The notes: generated by a model from the letters alone, not told the origin. Shown: positions 41,498-50,553, counted from the stretch's first letter. The stretch is 64,000 nucleotides of DNA from Streptomyces lanatus (GCF_014655715.1 NZ_BNBM01000008.1:186001-250000); one strand, 5' to 3'. Made by a program: numbers and translations.

Positions 41498-42451
41498 TCA
41501 GCGGGCCTGGTGGTGGGGCGCCTCGCCCGCCAGTACGCGCACGACGTCCTCGGCCACCATCGCGCCCATGGCCTGGTTGGCCTCCGGAGTGCAGGCGGCC
41601 ATGTGCGAGGTGAGGAGGGTGCGGGGCGCCTCGCGCAAGGGGTGGTCGGCGGGCAGGGGCTCGGTGCTGAAGGCGTCGAGGGCGGCGGCCCCGAGGTGCC
41701 CGGAATGCAGCAGGGCGGCGAGCGCGCTCTCGTCGACCAGGCCGCCGCGTGCCGCGTTGACCAGGATCGCGCCCGGCCGCATCGCCGCGAGGCGGGCCCG
41801 GTTCAGCAGTGGCGTGCCGGACGGGTCGGGCGGGGAGTGCAGGCTGACGGCGTCGGCGCGGACCAACAGCTCGTCGAGGGCGGCCGGTTCGGCTCCGCGC
41901 GCGCGGACGTCGTCGTCGGTGACGTACGGGTCGTGGGCGAGTACGCGCATCCCGAAGGCCTGGGCGTAGCCGGCGAGCAGACGGCCGATACGGCCGAAGC
42001 CGATGATGCCGAGCGTTCTGCCGTGCAGCTCGGGGCCGAAGAACTTCGGCCAGCCGCCCGACTCCACCGCGCTGTGCGAGGCGGTGAGGGAGCGCGCCGC
42101 CGACAGGAGCAGACCGAAGCTGTACTCGGCCACCGCACGGGAGTTGCTGCCCGGCGCGCACACCACCGGTATGCCGCGCGCGTGGGCGGCGGCCACGTCG
42201 ATGGTGTCCACGCCGACGCCGTGCTTGGCGATCACCTTTAGGCGGGGAGCGGCGTCCAGCACCTCGGCGGTGATGGTGTCCATGCCGACGATCAACGCGT
42301 CCGCCCCGGCGGCGTGGGTGAGGAGTTCGGCGGTGGGCAGGGCCGCGTCGGCGCGGGGGCGGAACGGTCCCGCCCCGGCCTCGTCCAGGATCTGCCAGGG
42401 GCGCGCCGAATGCCGGGCGAAGGTGGGCGTCGTGATGAGCGTGGACGGCAT
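41498..42451 (-). CDS. D-2-hydroxyacid dehydrogenase
   Basis: 317 residues. The NAD-binding motif is IIGFGRIGRLLAGYAQAFG, the catalytic Arg sits in NAARGGLVDESAL, the Glu in DAFSTEPLPADHPL and the His in LLTSHMAACTPEAN. These are the marks of the phosphoglycerate/glycerate dehydrogenase-like family, which interconverts a 2-keto and a D-2-hydroxy acid. Its ATG overlaps the stop of the HpaI aldolase (TGATG), so they are translationally coupled; it probably acts on the aldolase product. Confidence 0.92.
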   Translation of the reverse strand: MPSTLITTPTFARHSARPWQILDEAGAGPFRPRADAALPTAELLTHAAGADALIVGMDTITAEVLDAAPRLKVIAKHGVGVDTIDVAAAHARGIPVVCAPGSNSRAVAEYSFGLLLSAARSLTASHSAVESGGWPKFFGPELHGRTLGIIGFGRIGRLLAGYAQAFGMRVLAHDPYVTDDDVRARGAEPAALDELLVRADAVSLHSPPDPSGTPLLNRARLAAMRPGAILVNAARGGLVDESALAALLHSGHLGAAALDAFSTEPLPADHPLREAPRTLLTSHMAACTPEANQAMGAMVAEDVVRVLAGEAPHHQAR

Positions 42452-43236
42452 CAGCGCGCTCCGCCGCGCGCCGCTTCGAGGTGGGACGTGGCGATCTTCT
42501 GGAGGTGTACGACGTCGGCGGCGACCGTGGCGAACGTGTAGCCCTCGGCCAGGCGCCGGGCGGCGCTCGCCCCGTCGGCGTTGTGGATGCCGGCCGCGAT
42601 CCCCGCCGACTCGGCCGCCTTGCTGATGCGGGCCAGGGCCTGCTCGAACTCCTCCTGCACGGACGGGTCGGTGGACGTCGCGCCGCCGATGGCCAGGCGC
42701 AGGTCGGACGGGCCGACGTAGATGCCGTCGAGGCCGGGCGTCGCGCAGATCGCCTCCACGTTGGCGAGACCGTCGGCCGTCTCGATCATCGCGAGCACGG
42801 CGGTCTGCTCGTGGGTGTCGGCCGGGTTGGGCCCGATCCGGAGCTGGGCGCGCATCGGCCCGTACGAGCGGCGGCCGAGCGGAGGGTAGCGGACGGCGGC
42901 GACGGCGTCCGCGGCGTCCTGGGCGTTGTCGATCAACGGGACGATGACGGCGGTCGCGCCCGCGTCCAGCGCCTTGCCGATGTAGGTGAGGTCGTTGGCC
43001 TCGACGCGCACCATGCCGACGGCGGTGCTGCCCTTGGTGTCGGTGGCCAGGAGGTTGTTCAGCATGCCCTGGTAGCCGAAGAGTCCGTGCTGGGCGTCGA
43101 AGGCGAGGTAGTCGTAGCCGATGCGGGCGAGGCGCTCGGCGGCGATCGGGGAGTCGAGCAGGGACCAGTAACCGATGAGCCGCTCCCGGGCGCGCAGGGC
43201 GGCGGTGAACTCGGCTGAGGTGCGGCCGGTTGCCAT
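42451..43236 (-). CDS. HpcH/HpaI-type class II aldolase
   Basis: 261 residues, GGAG before the ATG. The divalent-metal aldolase motifs are visible: IGYDYLAFDAQHGLFGYQGM, VIVPLIDNAQDAADAVAA, RSYGPMRAQLRIG, AMIETADGLANVEAI and GLDGIYVGPSDLRLAIG. Members cleave 2-keto-3-deoxy-sugar acids or 4-hydroxy-2-oxo acids to pyruvate plus an aldehyde. Phe/Asp variation in the DAQHG segment (usually DxEHG) is noted. Together with the coupled hydroxyacid dehydrogenase and an aldo/keto reductase, a route for a deoxy-keto-acid is the simplest idea. Confidence 0.9.
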   Translation of the reverse strand: MATGRTSAEFTAALRARERLIGYWSLLDSPIAAERLARIGYDYLAFDAQHGLFGYQGMLNNLLATDTKGSTAVGMVRVEANDLTYIGKALDAGATAVIVPLIDNAQDAADAVAAVRYPPLGRRSYGPMRAQLRIGPNPADTHEQTAVLAMIETADGLANVEAICATPGLDGIYVGPSDLRLAIGGATSTDPSVQEEFEQALARISKAAESAGIAAGIHNADGASAARRLAEGYTFATVAADVVHLQKIATSHLEAARGGAR

Positions 43237-43270
43237 GATGTCTCCGTAACTGCAGGGGGCGGGGAGGTCG

Positions 43271-44251
43271 TCAGCGGTTGTAGGCGGGCATCGGGCCGCG
43301 GAGGCGGGCGCCCACCTCGTCGCAGGCCGCCAGCACGTCGGCGGGCAGCTCTCCCGCGCCGGCGGCGGCGATATTGGCCCTGAGGTGGTCGACCTTCGAA
43401 CCGCCGAGCAGCAGCGCGTCGGTGGAGGGGCGGGACAGCAGCCAGCGCAGGGCGAGCGCGGTCAGCGGCAGGCCCGCGTCGTCGGCGATACGGGTGAGGT
43501 CGGTGACGGCGCGGAAGAGGTCCTCGTTCCAGTACCGCTCGCGGTACATCGCGGCCAGCCTGGAATCACCGAATCGGCCGCTGCCCGGGGCCTGCCCGAA
43601 GGCGTGGCGGCCGGTGAGCAGGCCGCCGCCGAGCGGGTTGTAGACCATGGTGCGCAGGCCGGTGACGGCGGCGTACTCGACGTACTCCTCCTCGATGCGC
43701 CGCGCCAGCAGGTTGTGCAGCTGCTGGGCGACGACCGGGCGGGGCGCGCCGACCTCGTGAGCCACTCGGCCGAGCTCGGCGATCTGCCAGGCGGCGAAGT
43801 TGGAGACGCCGAGCGCGAGGACCTTGCCCTCCCGCACGAACTCGGCGACGGTCGCCAGGGTCTGGGCCGTCGGTGTCGCGCGGTCCGGCTGGTGCAGGTA
43901 GAAGAGGTCGACATGGTCGGTGCCCAGACGCTTCAGGCTGCCGTCGAGGGCGGCGCGCAGGCCCTCGGGGGAGAGCGGCGCGTGGTCGCCCTGGTCGGGG
44001 TGCGGGATGCCGGCCTTGGTGGCGAGGACGATCCGGTCGCGGCGCCCGGGCAGCAGCTCGGCGAGGAAGCGCTCGCTCTCGCCGCCCGCGTAACCGTTGG
44101 CGGTGTCCACGCCGGTGATGCCCGCGTCGAGCGCCGCGTCCAGCATCGAGGCGGCCGTCGTGCGGTCCACGGTGTCGCCGAAGGTCATCGTGCCGAGGAC
44201 GAGACGGGACAGCGGGACGGGGACGTGCGGGAGTTCGATGCCGACGGTCAC
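43271..44251 (-). CDS. Aldo/keto reductase
   Basis: 326 residues from the GTG at 44251, with GGAAGGAAA upstream. The family features are GITGVDTANGYAGGESERFL (Asp and Tyr of the active site), ATKAGIP (Lys), VDLFYLHQPDRATP (His), GVSNFAAWQI, and the C-terminal cofactor region LLLGGSKVDHLRANI. It uses NADPH to reduce, or oxidises, an aldehyde or sugar. It is first gene of the run that continues with the HpaI aldolase (34-base gap), hydroxyacid dehydrogenase and Nramp-like transporter. Confidence 0.92.
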   Translation of the reverse strand: MTVGIELPHVPVPLSRLVLGTMTFGDTVDRTTAASMLDAALDAGITGVDTANGYAGGESERFLAELLPGRRDRIVLATKAGIPHPDQGDHAPLSPEGLRAALDGSLKRLGTDHVDLFYLHQPDRATPTAQTLATVAEFVREGKVLALGVSNFAAWQIAELGRVAHEVGAPRPVVAQQLHNLLARRIEEEYVEYAAVTGLRTMVYNPLGGGLLTGRHAFGQAPGSGRFGDSRLAAMYRERYWNEDLFRAVTDLTRIADDAGLPLTALALRWLLSRPSTDALLLGGSKVDHLRANIAAAGAGELPADVLAACDEVGARLRGPMPAYNR

Positions 44252-44781
44252 GGCGTTTCCTTCCGGGGCGGGTGATGCGATGTCGTGGCGGATGTGCGCA
44301 TCTCCGGTGGTGCCGGGCGGCGGGCCGGGCGCCTGATGTGCGTCCCCGGTGCGCCTGGTGCGTCGCATGGGCGGGTGGCGTCGCCGTCCATGGGTGACAG
44401 GCGTCGACGCCATGAGGAACGCTCGCATGGCTGCGCGGAACGCGCAAGGGATCTCGCGTGAATCGCGCAAGGAGTGTCATCATCCGGGCGGGTCGATCGT
44501 GCTCTGGTTCACCGCCCGACACAGTGCGCATGGTCTCCGGGACGTCGTGCGTCCGGACGGCGTCCCCCTGCACGGGCACGGACGGCCGACGCGTCGCGCT
44601 CCATCGCCGAGGCGTTGCGGCCGTACTGGCACAAGCGCTGCGCAGATTGCGCAGACTCACCGCGCACGGCGCGCACGGCACGTCTGCCTGCTGCCGGCAG
44701 GGCCGGGCTCGCCCGCCGCCCCGACCTCGTCCTGACCGGCGGTGAGACGGCGCGTGCCAGATGCCGTACGGGTGCCCCCGT
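44252..44781. other. 530-bp intergenic region with short repeats, no clear gene
   Basis: This region separates the aldo/keto reductase start from the end of the LacI gene and should hold the promoter of the four-gene operon. CGCGCAAGG recurs directly at 44441-44449 and 44464-44472 (23-base period, about two helix turns), and TGCGCAGA repeats in tandem near 44640-44656. Plus-strand translation near 44600-44650 (RSIAEALRPYW) weakly resembles an ArsR-type regulator, but no frame is sustained; it may be a decayed remnant. Confidence 0.4.
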
Positions 44782-45882
44782 TCACGACCGAGGGCGCGCC
44801 CCCTGGCCGTCCCCGCCGCGCGGCCGAGCGGTGCTGTCGCGCAGCACGAGGCGGGTCGGGACGAGCGTGGTGCCGTGTCCCGTCGGGTCCTGTCCGGGGC
44901 GGCGGATCTTGCTCAGGACCCCTTCGACGCAGAGTCGGCCCACTTCGGGGAAGTCCTGGTGGACGGTGGTGAGGGGCGGGAGGAAGGACGCCGCCTCGGG
45001 GATGTCGTCGAAGCCGACGACGCTGATGTCCTCGGGGACCCTGCGGCCGCGTTCGTGCAGGGCCCGCAGCAGGCCCAGGGCCATCTGGTCGTTGGCGGCG
45101 AACACGGCCGTGCAGTCCTGCTGCTCCGCGATCCGCAGACCGGCCCGGTAGCCGGACTCGGCCGACCAGTCGCCGCGCACGAGGGGCGGGGGGCGGCGGC
45201 CCGCTTCGGTGAGGGTGGTGTGCCACGCGTTGGCGCGGCGCTGGGCGGCGAACGAGTCCTCGGGCCCGGCCAGGTGCCACACCGTGTCATGGCCGAGGTT
45301 CAGCAGATGCCGTACGGCGTCGCGGGCGCCGCCCACCTGGTCGGTGTCGACCACGGTGTAGCGGTCCCCGGCGTCCGAGTCGGCCACCACGACCTGGACG
45401 CCGGGCGGCAGTGAGACGGTCGCCGCGTCCAGCAGATGGATCTCCATGATGACGATGACGGCGTCCACGGCGAGTTCGCCCAGCCGGGAGAAGGCCCCGT
45501 TCACCTCGTCCTGCGTCGGCACGGCGACGGGCAGGAGCGTGACGGCGTAGCCCTGCTGGGCGGCGGACGTGGCGATGGCCTCCAGGGTGCGGATGTTGCC
45601 CATGGTGGAGAGGGAGAAGGTGATCACGCCGAGGGTGCGGAACTCGCCGCGTTTGAGCGCCCGCGCGGCGCTGTTGGGCCGGTAGCCCAGCTCCCGCATG
45701 GCGGCCATGACCTGTTGCCGGGTCTCGTCGGTGACGCCGGGGAAGCCGTTGGAGACACGGGAGACCGTCTGGGAGGAGACGCCGGCCAGGTGCGCGACGT
45801 CGGCCATGGAGGCGCCCCGGCGGGGACGGGCGGCCCGCCTTCTCGTGCCCGCCGGTGTGCCGTCACCGTCCGCTGTGCCCAC
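44782..45882 (-). CDS. LacI family transcriptional regulator, probable repressor of the GH30 gene
   Basis: 366 residues from the GTG at 45882, with AGGAGG five bases upstream; an ATG 27 codons earlier would run toward the operator and is less likely. After a basic leader the LacI headpiece reads SMADVAHLAGVSSQTVSRVS, then TRQQVMAAMRELGYRPNSAA. The core is a periplasmic-binding-type sugar sensor (TAVFAANDQMALGLLRAL, VVGFDDIPEAA). It is divergent from a GH30 galactanase-like gene with a 16-bp palindrome between them, so it likely represses that gene until an oligosaccharide binds. Confidence 0.92.
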   Translation of the reverse strand: MGTADGDGTPAGTRRRAARPRRGASMADVAHLAGVSSQTVSRVSNGFPGVTDETRQQVMAAMRELGYRPNSAARALKRGEFRTLGVITFSLSTMGNIRTLEAIATSAAQQGYAVTLLPVAVPTQDEVNGAFSRLGELAVDAVIVIMEIHLLDAATVSLPPGVQVVVADSDAGDRYTVVDTDQVGGARDAVRHLLNLGHDTVWHLAGPEDSFAAQRRANAWHTTLTEAGRRPPPLVRGDWSAESGYRAGLRIAEQQDCTAVFAANDQMALGLLRALHERGRRVPEDISVVGFDDIPEAASFLPPLTTVHQDFPEVGRLCVEGVLSKIRRPGQDPTGHGTTLVPTRLVLRDSTARPRGGDGQGARPRS

Positions 45883-45974
45883 TTTGCCTCCTGGCTCTCC
45901 GGACCGCGCAACTTTCGGTTCGGAACGACTCCTTGACCACTGAGATTCGGACAGTGTAGACATCCCGCCAGTGC

Positions 45975-45990
45975 ATGTTTACGTAAACAT
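45975..45990. promoter_or_regulatory. ATGTTTACGTAAACAT palindrome, LacI-type operator
   Basis: A perfect 16-bp palindrome with central CG, lying 93 bases before the LacI GTG and 67 bases before the GH30 ATG. Central-CG palindromes are the typical operator form for LacI/GalR repressors, so this is the probable binding site of the adjacent regulator, controlling both divergent genes. Confidence 0.75.
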
Positions 45991-46056
45991 TACGAGCCGA
46001 AACTAGACGAGAACGCACTGAACCGCACCTAACCGAACCCTGCTGGAGTACTCGAC

Positions 46057-48132
46057 ATGGCACACAGCACCCGTAAGAGAAGGCTCCTGGGGGTCGGCGT
46101 CACGGCCCTCGCGGCCGGGACCGTTCTGGCCGCCACTACGCTGCCGGCCGCGCACGCGGAGACCACCGCCGCCGCTTCCGTCACCGTCGCGCCCGACCCC
46201 TCCTACCAGCAGGAGAAGTTCGAGGGCTGGGGCACAAGCCTGGTCTGGTTCGCCAACGCCACCGGCGACTACCCGCCCGCGATACGGGAGAAGCTGGCGA
46301 AGCTCCTCTTCGGCGACGACGGCCTCGCCCTGAACATCGCCCGCTACAACATCGGCGGCGGCAACGCCCCCGACGTCAAGGACTACCTGCGGGCCGGCGG
46401 AGCGGTCGAGGGCTGGTGGAAGGCCCCGGCGGGCACCACCCGCGAGGACGTCGACTGGTGGGACGCCGACGACCCCGCCGACTGGAACAACAAGGCCGAC
46501 AAGACCCAGCGCTGGTGGATCGACCGCATCAAGAAGGACATCACCCACTGGGAGACCTTCAGCAACTCGCCGCCGTGGTTCATGACCGAGAGCGGCTACG
46601 TCTCCGGCAACTTCGACGCGGGCAAGGACCAGCTCAAGACGGAGTCCGTCGACGACTTCGCCAAGTATCTGGTGGGTGCCACCGAGCGGCTGGAGAAGGC
46701 GCACGGCATCAAGGTCGACACCCTCGACCCCTTCAACGAGCCGAACACCAACTACTGGGGCACCAAGCTCGGCGCGGACGGCGAACCCGTCGGCGGCCGG
46801 CAGGAGGGCGCCCACATCGGCCCCGAGCTCCAGCAGAAGGTGATCCGCGCGCTGGGTCCGACGCTGGAGAAGTCACGGACCGGCGCCGAGATCTCCGCGA
46901 TGGACGAGACCAACCCCGGCACCTTCTCCACCAACTGGAACTCTTACCCGCAGGAGGTCCGCGACCTCGTCGGCCAGATGAACGTCCACACCTACGGCAC
47001 CAGCCAGCGCACCACCGTGCGCGACCTGGCCAAGGCCGCCGACAAGCCGCTGTGGATGAGCGAGGTCGAGGGCGACTGGGGCGACGGCCAGAGCTTCACC
47101 GACATGCGGCCGGGCCTGGGCCTCGCCCAGCGCATCGTCGACGACCTGCGGGAACTGGAGCCCAAGGCCTGGGTGTTCTGGCAGCCCGTCGAGGACTACG
47201 ACAACATGAAGCCCGGCGGTGAGTCCGCGAAGGGCGGCAACTGGGGCGAGATCCAGCTCTCCTTCAGCTGCACCTCGAAGGACACCCTCGAGAGCTGCCC
47301 GATCTACACCAACACCAAGTTCGACACCGCCCGTAACTTCACCCACTACATCAAGCCCGGCGACCGGCTGATCAAGACGGACGACACCTCCAGCGCGGCC
47401 GCCGTCTCCCGCAAGGGCGACGCGGCGACCGTCGTCCACGTCAACAGCACCACCGAGGCCCGCGACATCACCCTCGACCTGTCGAAGTTCGGCCGGGTCT
47501 CCTCCCGCGCCACCGTCACCCCCGTGGTGACCAGCGCCGACGGCAAGCTGGAACGGCAGAAGCCGGTCCGGGTCACCGGCAAGCAGGCCACCGTCACCGT
47601 GCCCGCCCAGTCCGTGACGTCCTTCCTCGTCAAGGGTGTGTCCGGTGTCGCCAAGGACGCGGCCGAGCTCCAGAAGGGCCACACCTACCGGCTGACCGGC
47701 GTCCAGAGCGGCAAGGACCTCACCATCGCCGACAACGGCACCGGCCTCGTCATCAAGAGCGCCGCGGCCGACCCGACCGGTCAGCAGTGGAAGGTGGAGC
47801 AGATCCGCGGCGACGACAACCGCAAGCGGTACGTCTTCGCCGAGGCGACGCAGGACAAGCGGCTCGCCATCCGTGACGGCAAGCTGGTGGCCGAGCCCGA
47901 CGAGGGCCGACGCGACGACGCCGCCCAGTGGATCATGTCCAGCACCGGCGACGGCACCTGGACCCTCGTCAACGCCGCCACCGGCCAACTCCCTGACGTC
48001 GGCGGCCAGTCCACGAACGAAGGCGCCGCGGTCGGCGTCTGGCAGCCCAACTCCGGCGCCAACCAGCGCTGGAAGGTGACGGAGGTGACGACGGGCACGG
48101 CGTCCGACAGCGACGGCTCGCGCGCCGGGTAA
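46057..48132 (+). CDS. Secreted GH30 glycosidase (endo-beta-1,6-galactanase-like) with ricin-type lectin domain
   Basis: 691 residues. A Sec signal is present (LLGVGVTALAAGTVLAATTL, cleavage near AHA-ET). The GH30 TIM barrel (about 40-420) begins FEGWGTSLVWFANATGDYP. The acid/base Glu228 is in FNEPNTNYW and the nucleophile Glu336 in WMSEVEGDWG. A beta-sandwich follows (about 430-530), then a ricin-B-type domain (about 545-680) with QQWKVEQ, AQWIMSS and QRWKVTE repeats. The closest recalled group is GH30_5 endo-beta-1,6-galactanase, acting on arabinogalactan side chains. It is controlled by the divergent LacI gene and closed by a strong hairpin. Confidence 0.9.
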   Translation: MAHSTRKRRLLGVGVTALAAGTVLAATTLPAAHAETTAAASVTVAPDPSYQQEKFEGWGTSLVWFANATGDYPPAIREKLAKLLFGDDGLALNIARYNIGGGNAPDVKDYLRAGGAVEGWWKAPAGTTREDVDWWDADDPADWNNKADKTQRWWIDRIKKDITHWETFSNSPPWFMTESGYVSGNFDAGKDQLKTESVDDFAKYLVGATERLEKAHGIKVDTLDPFNEPNTNYWGTKLGADGEPVGGRQEGAHIGPELQQKVIRALGPTLEKSRTGAEISAMDETNPGTFSTNWNSYPQEVRDLVGQMNVHTYGTSQRTTVRDLAKAADKPLWMSEVEGDWGDGQSFTDMRPGLGLAQRIVDDLRELEPKAWVFWQPVEDYDNMKPGGESAKGGNWGEIQLSFSCTSKDTLESCPIYTNTKFDTARNFTHYIKPGDRLIKTDDTSSAAAVSRKGDAATVVHVNSTTEARDITLDLSKFGRVSSRATVTPVVTSADGKLERQKPVRVTGKQATVTVPAQSVTSFLVKGVSGVAKDAAELQKGHTYRLTGVQSGKDLTIADNGTGLVIKSAAADPTGQQWKVEQIRGDDNRKRYVFAEATQDKRLAIRDGKLVAEPDEGRRDDAAQWIMSSTGDGTWTLVNAATGQLPDVGGQSTNEGAAVGVWQPNSGANQRWKVTEVTTGTASDSDGSRAG

Positions 48133-48139
48133 CACCTAC

Positions 48140-48183
48140 GGCGCCGCCCCGGCTGCGACCTTCACGCGGCCCGGGGCGGTGCC
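48140..48183 (+). terminator. Strong hairpin terminator after the GH30 gene
   Basis: GGCGCCGCCCCGG (48140-48152) pairs with CCGGGGCGGTGCC (48171-48183) over 13 bp including one G-T pair, with an 18-base loop. It begins eight bases after the stop codon. Confidence 0.75.
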
Positions 48184-48268
48184 GTCGTATGCATGGCCAT
48201 GGGTCGAGCCCGGGAGGGGCGACAAAGCAGGGTGAATCCCACGTGCCGGTGCAGGGAATGCATCGGCC

Positions 48269-49129
48269 ATGAGCGATGACGCCAAGGGCGGAAGCAGCGC
48301 ACCCGAGACTGAGGAATCGACCCGTCGCTACTACGAGACCAGCGATGTCGACGCCTTCTACGACGCTGTCTGGGGCGGGGAGGACATCCATATCGGGATC
48401 TACGCTCACGAACAGGAGGGGATCGCGGAGGCCTCCCACCGCACCGTGCAGCGGGCCGGGGACCGGATCGCGGACCTCCTCGGCCCTGGCGCGACCGTGC
48501 TCGACCTTGGTTCGGGGTACGGCGGCTCGGCCCGAGTGCTCGCCGAGCGGTTCGGGTGCCGGGTGGTGGCCCTCGATCTCAGCGAGGAGCACAACCGGCG
48601 CCACCGCGAGGCCAACGCCGGCCGCGGACTCGACGGGCTGATCGAAGTCGTCACCGGCTCCCTGAATCACCTGCCCTACGAGGCGGAGCGCTTCGACGTG
48701 GTGTGGTCCTTGGAGGTGCTGTGCCATGTGACCGACCGGGACGGCGCGTTGGACGAGGCGGTGCGGGTGCTCAAGCCGGGCGGGGCGCTGATCTTCTCGG
48801 ACATCATGGCGGCCGAGGACACTCCGCCCCAGGCCCTGCGGCCCGCACTGGCCCGGCTCGGCGTGCAGAGCCTGGCGACGCGGTCCTTCTATCTCAAGAG
48901 CCTGTCCAGGCTCGGCCTGCAGGCCGACTTCGACGACCACAGCGCGCACCTCGCCACCCATTACGCGCGTCTCGACGAGGAAGTGCGCCGCCGCTCCGCC
49001 GAACTGCGCCGCGTCATCAGCCCGGCCTACGTCGACGATCTGCTGGCCAACCTTCCCCTGTGGACGGACCTCACCCGCCGGCAGCAGCTGCGCTGGGGCC
49101 TCTTCCACGCTCGCCGCACCGGCTACTGA
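48269..49129 (+). CDS. SAM-dependent methyltransferase, sarcosine/dimethylglycine methyltransferase-like
   Basis: 286 residues. The N-terminal RRYYETSDVDAFYDAVWGGEDIHIGIY, quoted in pieces, has the GGEDIHIG element of glycine-betaine-type N-methyltransferases. The SAM-binding motif I is VLDLGSGYGGSARVLAERFG, with acidic motif II VVALDLSEEHN and post-motif DVVWSLEVLCHV. It probably methylates a small amine such as sarcosine or dimethylglycine in compatible-solute synthesis, though no partner glycine methyltransferase is adjacent, so another small-molecule acceptor is possible. It is transcribed alone. Confidence 0.82.
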   Translation: MSDDAKGGSSAPETEESTRRYYETSDVDAFYDAVWGGEDIHIGIYAHEQEGIAEASHRTVQRAGDRIADLLGPGATVLDLGSGYGGSARVLAERFGCRVVALDLSEEHNRRHREANAGRGLDGLIEVVTGSLNHLPYEAERFDVVWSLEVLCHVTDRDGALDEAVRVLKPGGALIFSDIMAAEDTPPQALRPALARLGVQSLATRSFYLKSLSRLGLQADFDDHSAHLATHYARLDEEVRRRSAELRRVISPAYVDDLLANLPLWTDLTRRQQLRWGLFHARRTGY

Positions 49130-49218
49130 TTCGGTTCGGCCCAGATCGTCCGGACGTGGCCGACGTCCCTTTGCCGGCGGACGGCTGCGGGGGAGTCGGA
49201 GTTAGGGTGCCGGGTCGG

Positions 49219-49337
49219 CCGACTTCGAGAACTACTCGGTCCTCAAGCCCGGCGGGCACCAACCGCCCCAGCTGAACACGCTGTTCGACGAGGTCGTCGC
49301 CTGGAGCACCGCCCTGGCCGGCGCGAAGGCCGCCTGA
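49219..49337 (+). pseudogene. C-terminal remnant of an NAD(P)H/FMN-type oxidoreductase
   Basis: About 39 codons read ADFENYSVLKPGGHQPP then QLNTLFDEVVAWSTALAGAKAA and a TGA. This resembles the last helix of NADPH-dependent FMN reductase-like flavodoxin-fold proteins (FDQ-V-AW-xAL). No upstream coding sequence or start codon supports it. I treat it as the tail of a deleted gene. Identification is tentative. Confidence 0.4.
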
Positions 49338-49371
49338 TGCGGGGCGTCACGAGGGGGAGGGAACGTCGCCC

Positions 49372-50553
49372 TCAGGGCTTCCGCGAGGGAAGCACCGCCC
49401 GTACCTCCCACCCCACCCCACCGCGCGGCCCGGTCGCCAGTTCGCCGCCCAGTGCCGTCACCCGCTCCTTGAGGCCGACGAGGCCGAAGCCGCCGCCGTG
49501 GGCGGCTGCCGGGAGTTGGGTGCTGCCGCGGCCGTCGTCCGTCACGGTCACCTCCAGCCGGCCGGTGGCATCGCGCAGCCCGACCTCGATGCGGGTGGCG
49601 TCGGCCGCGTGCCGGCGGATGTTGGTCAGCGCTTCCTGGACGACTCGGAAAGCGGCGGCCTGCACCTCGTGCGGGAGGTCGTCGGGCAGGGCGGGGTCGA
49701 GGTGCAGGACGACCTGTTGGCCCGGGGTGGCGAAGCCCTCGGTCAGTTCCGCGATGCCCGCGAGGTCGCCGACCGGTCGATGGCCCGCCTCGGAAGGCGT
49801 GTCCCGCAGGACGCCGACCGTGCGGCGCATCGAGGCGAGGGCCTCGGTCGCGGCGCGTTCGATGCCGGCCAGGACGGGGTCCAGGTCCTGCGGCTGGGTG
49901 GTCGCCATCATGCGGGCCACCTGGGTCTGCACCAGGATGCCGGTCACGTGGTGGGCGACGAAGTCGTGCAGGTCGGCGGCGATGGCGAGGCGTTCGCCGC
50001 GGCGGGTCTCGCTGACGGCGACGGTGCGCCGGTAGTCCATCGAGCGCAGATAGCCCGCGAGCCCGCCGACGAGGCCGACCAGCAGCAGGCCGATCATCTC
50101 CAGGCCCATCAGGTCACTGCTCAGCGTCACATCGCCGCGTACGGGCAGCGTGAGCAGTGCGACGGCGTCGAGGACGCCGCACACCAGAGCCCAGGGCGAC
50201 GGACAGTGCCGTACGGCGATGAAGAGCAGGGACAGCAGGATCATGATCTCGCCCGGACCGAACACGACCGGCCCTTCGACCAGCAGCGATGCCGCTGTGA
50301 GGAGGATCGAGGCGAGCGCGGGCACACCGGTGCGCACCTGAGGGGTGAGCCACTCGGGCCGCCGCCCGGCCGGCCACAGCACGGCGGCGAGTCCGATGAG
50401 CACCACGGCCAGGGTCTGCCAGACGGGGTCCGCGGTCGGCAGGACACTCGACCCGTCGGCGCCGGCGTAGAGAACCACGTCGATGACGGACGCGGCGAGC
50501 AGGACGCCGACGGCGAGGCCACGGGCGCAGCCCCGGGCGGAAGCAGGCTTCAT
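49372..50553 (-). CDS. Sensor histidine kinase (NarL/DesK type), no adjacent response regulator
   Basis: 393 residues from the ATG at 50553. Four to six hydrophobic segments fill the first 170 residues (for example GLAVGVLLAASVIDVVLYAG, LEMIGLLLVGLVGGLAGYL). The phospho-accepting His is in IAADLHDFVAHHVTGILVQ (HisKA_3, about residue 195). The HATPase_c domain reads FRVVQEALTNIRRHA, VTDDGRGS and GGFGLVGLKERV. Such kinases normally sit beside a LuxR-type response regulator; here the downstream side has only a remnant and the upstream side a divergent ABC transporter, so it is an orphan. It may sense conditions relevant to that exporter. Confidence 0.92.
   Translation of the reverse strand: MKPASARGCARGLAVGVLLAASVIDVVLYAGADGSSVLPTADPVWQTLAVVLIGLAAVLWPAGRRPEWLTPQVRTGVPALASILLTAASLLVEGPVVFGPGEIMILLSLLFIAVRHCPSPWALVCGVLDAVALLTLPVRGDVTLSSDLMGLEMIGLLLVGLVGGLAGYLRSMDYRRTVAVSETRRGERLAIAADLHDFVAHHVTGILVQTQVARMMATTQPQDLDPVLAGIERAATEALASMRRTVGVLRDTPSEAGHRPVGDLAGIAELTEGFATPGQQVVLHLDPALPDDLPHEVQAAAFRVVQEALTNIRRHAADATRIEVGLRDATGRLEVTVTDDGRGSTQLPAAAHGGGFGLVGLKERVTALGGELATGPRGGVGWEVRAVLPSRKP

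Noticed and set aside
41412..42161. Upstream extension of the Nramp-like gene frame through the hydroxyacid dehydrogenase gene
   Set aside because: The extension is Arg/Pro-rich shadow of the dehydrogenase; the ATG at 41411 begins the recognisable protein.
44590..44660. Possible ArsR-type regulator fragment (RSIAEALRPYW)
   Set aside because: The resemblance covers one short helix and no frame continues it; noted only in the intergenic entry.
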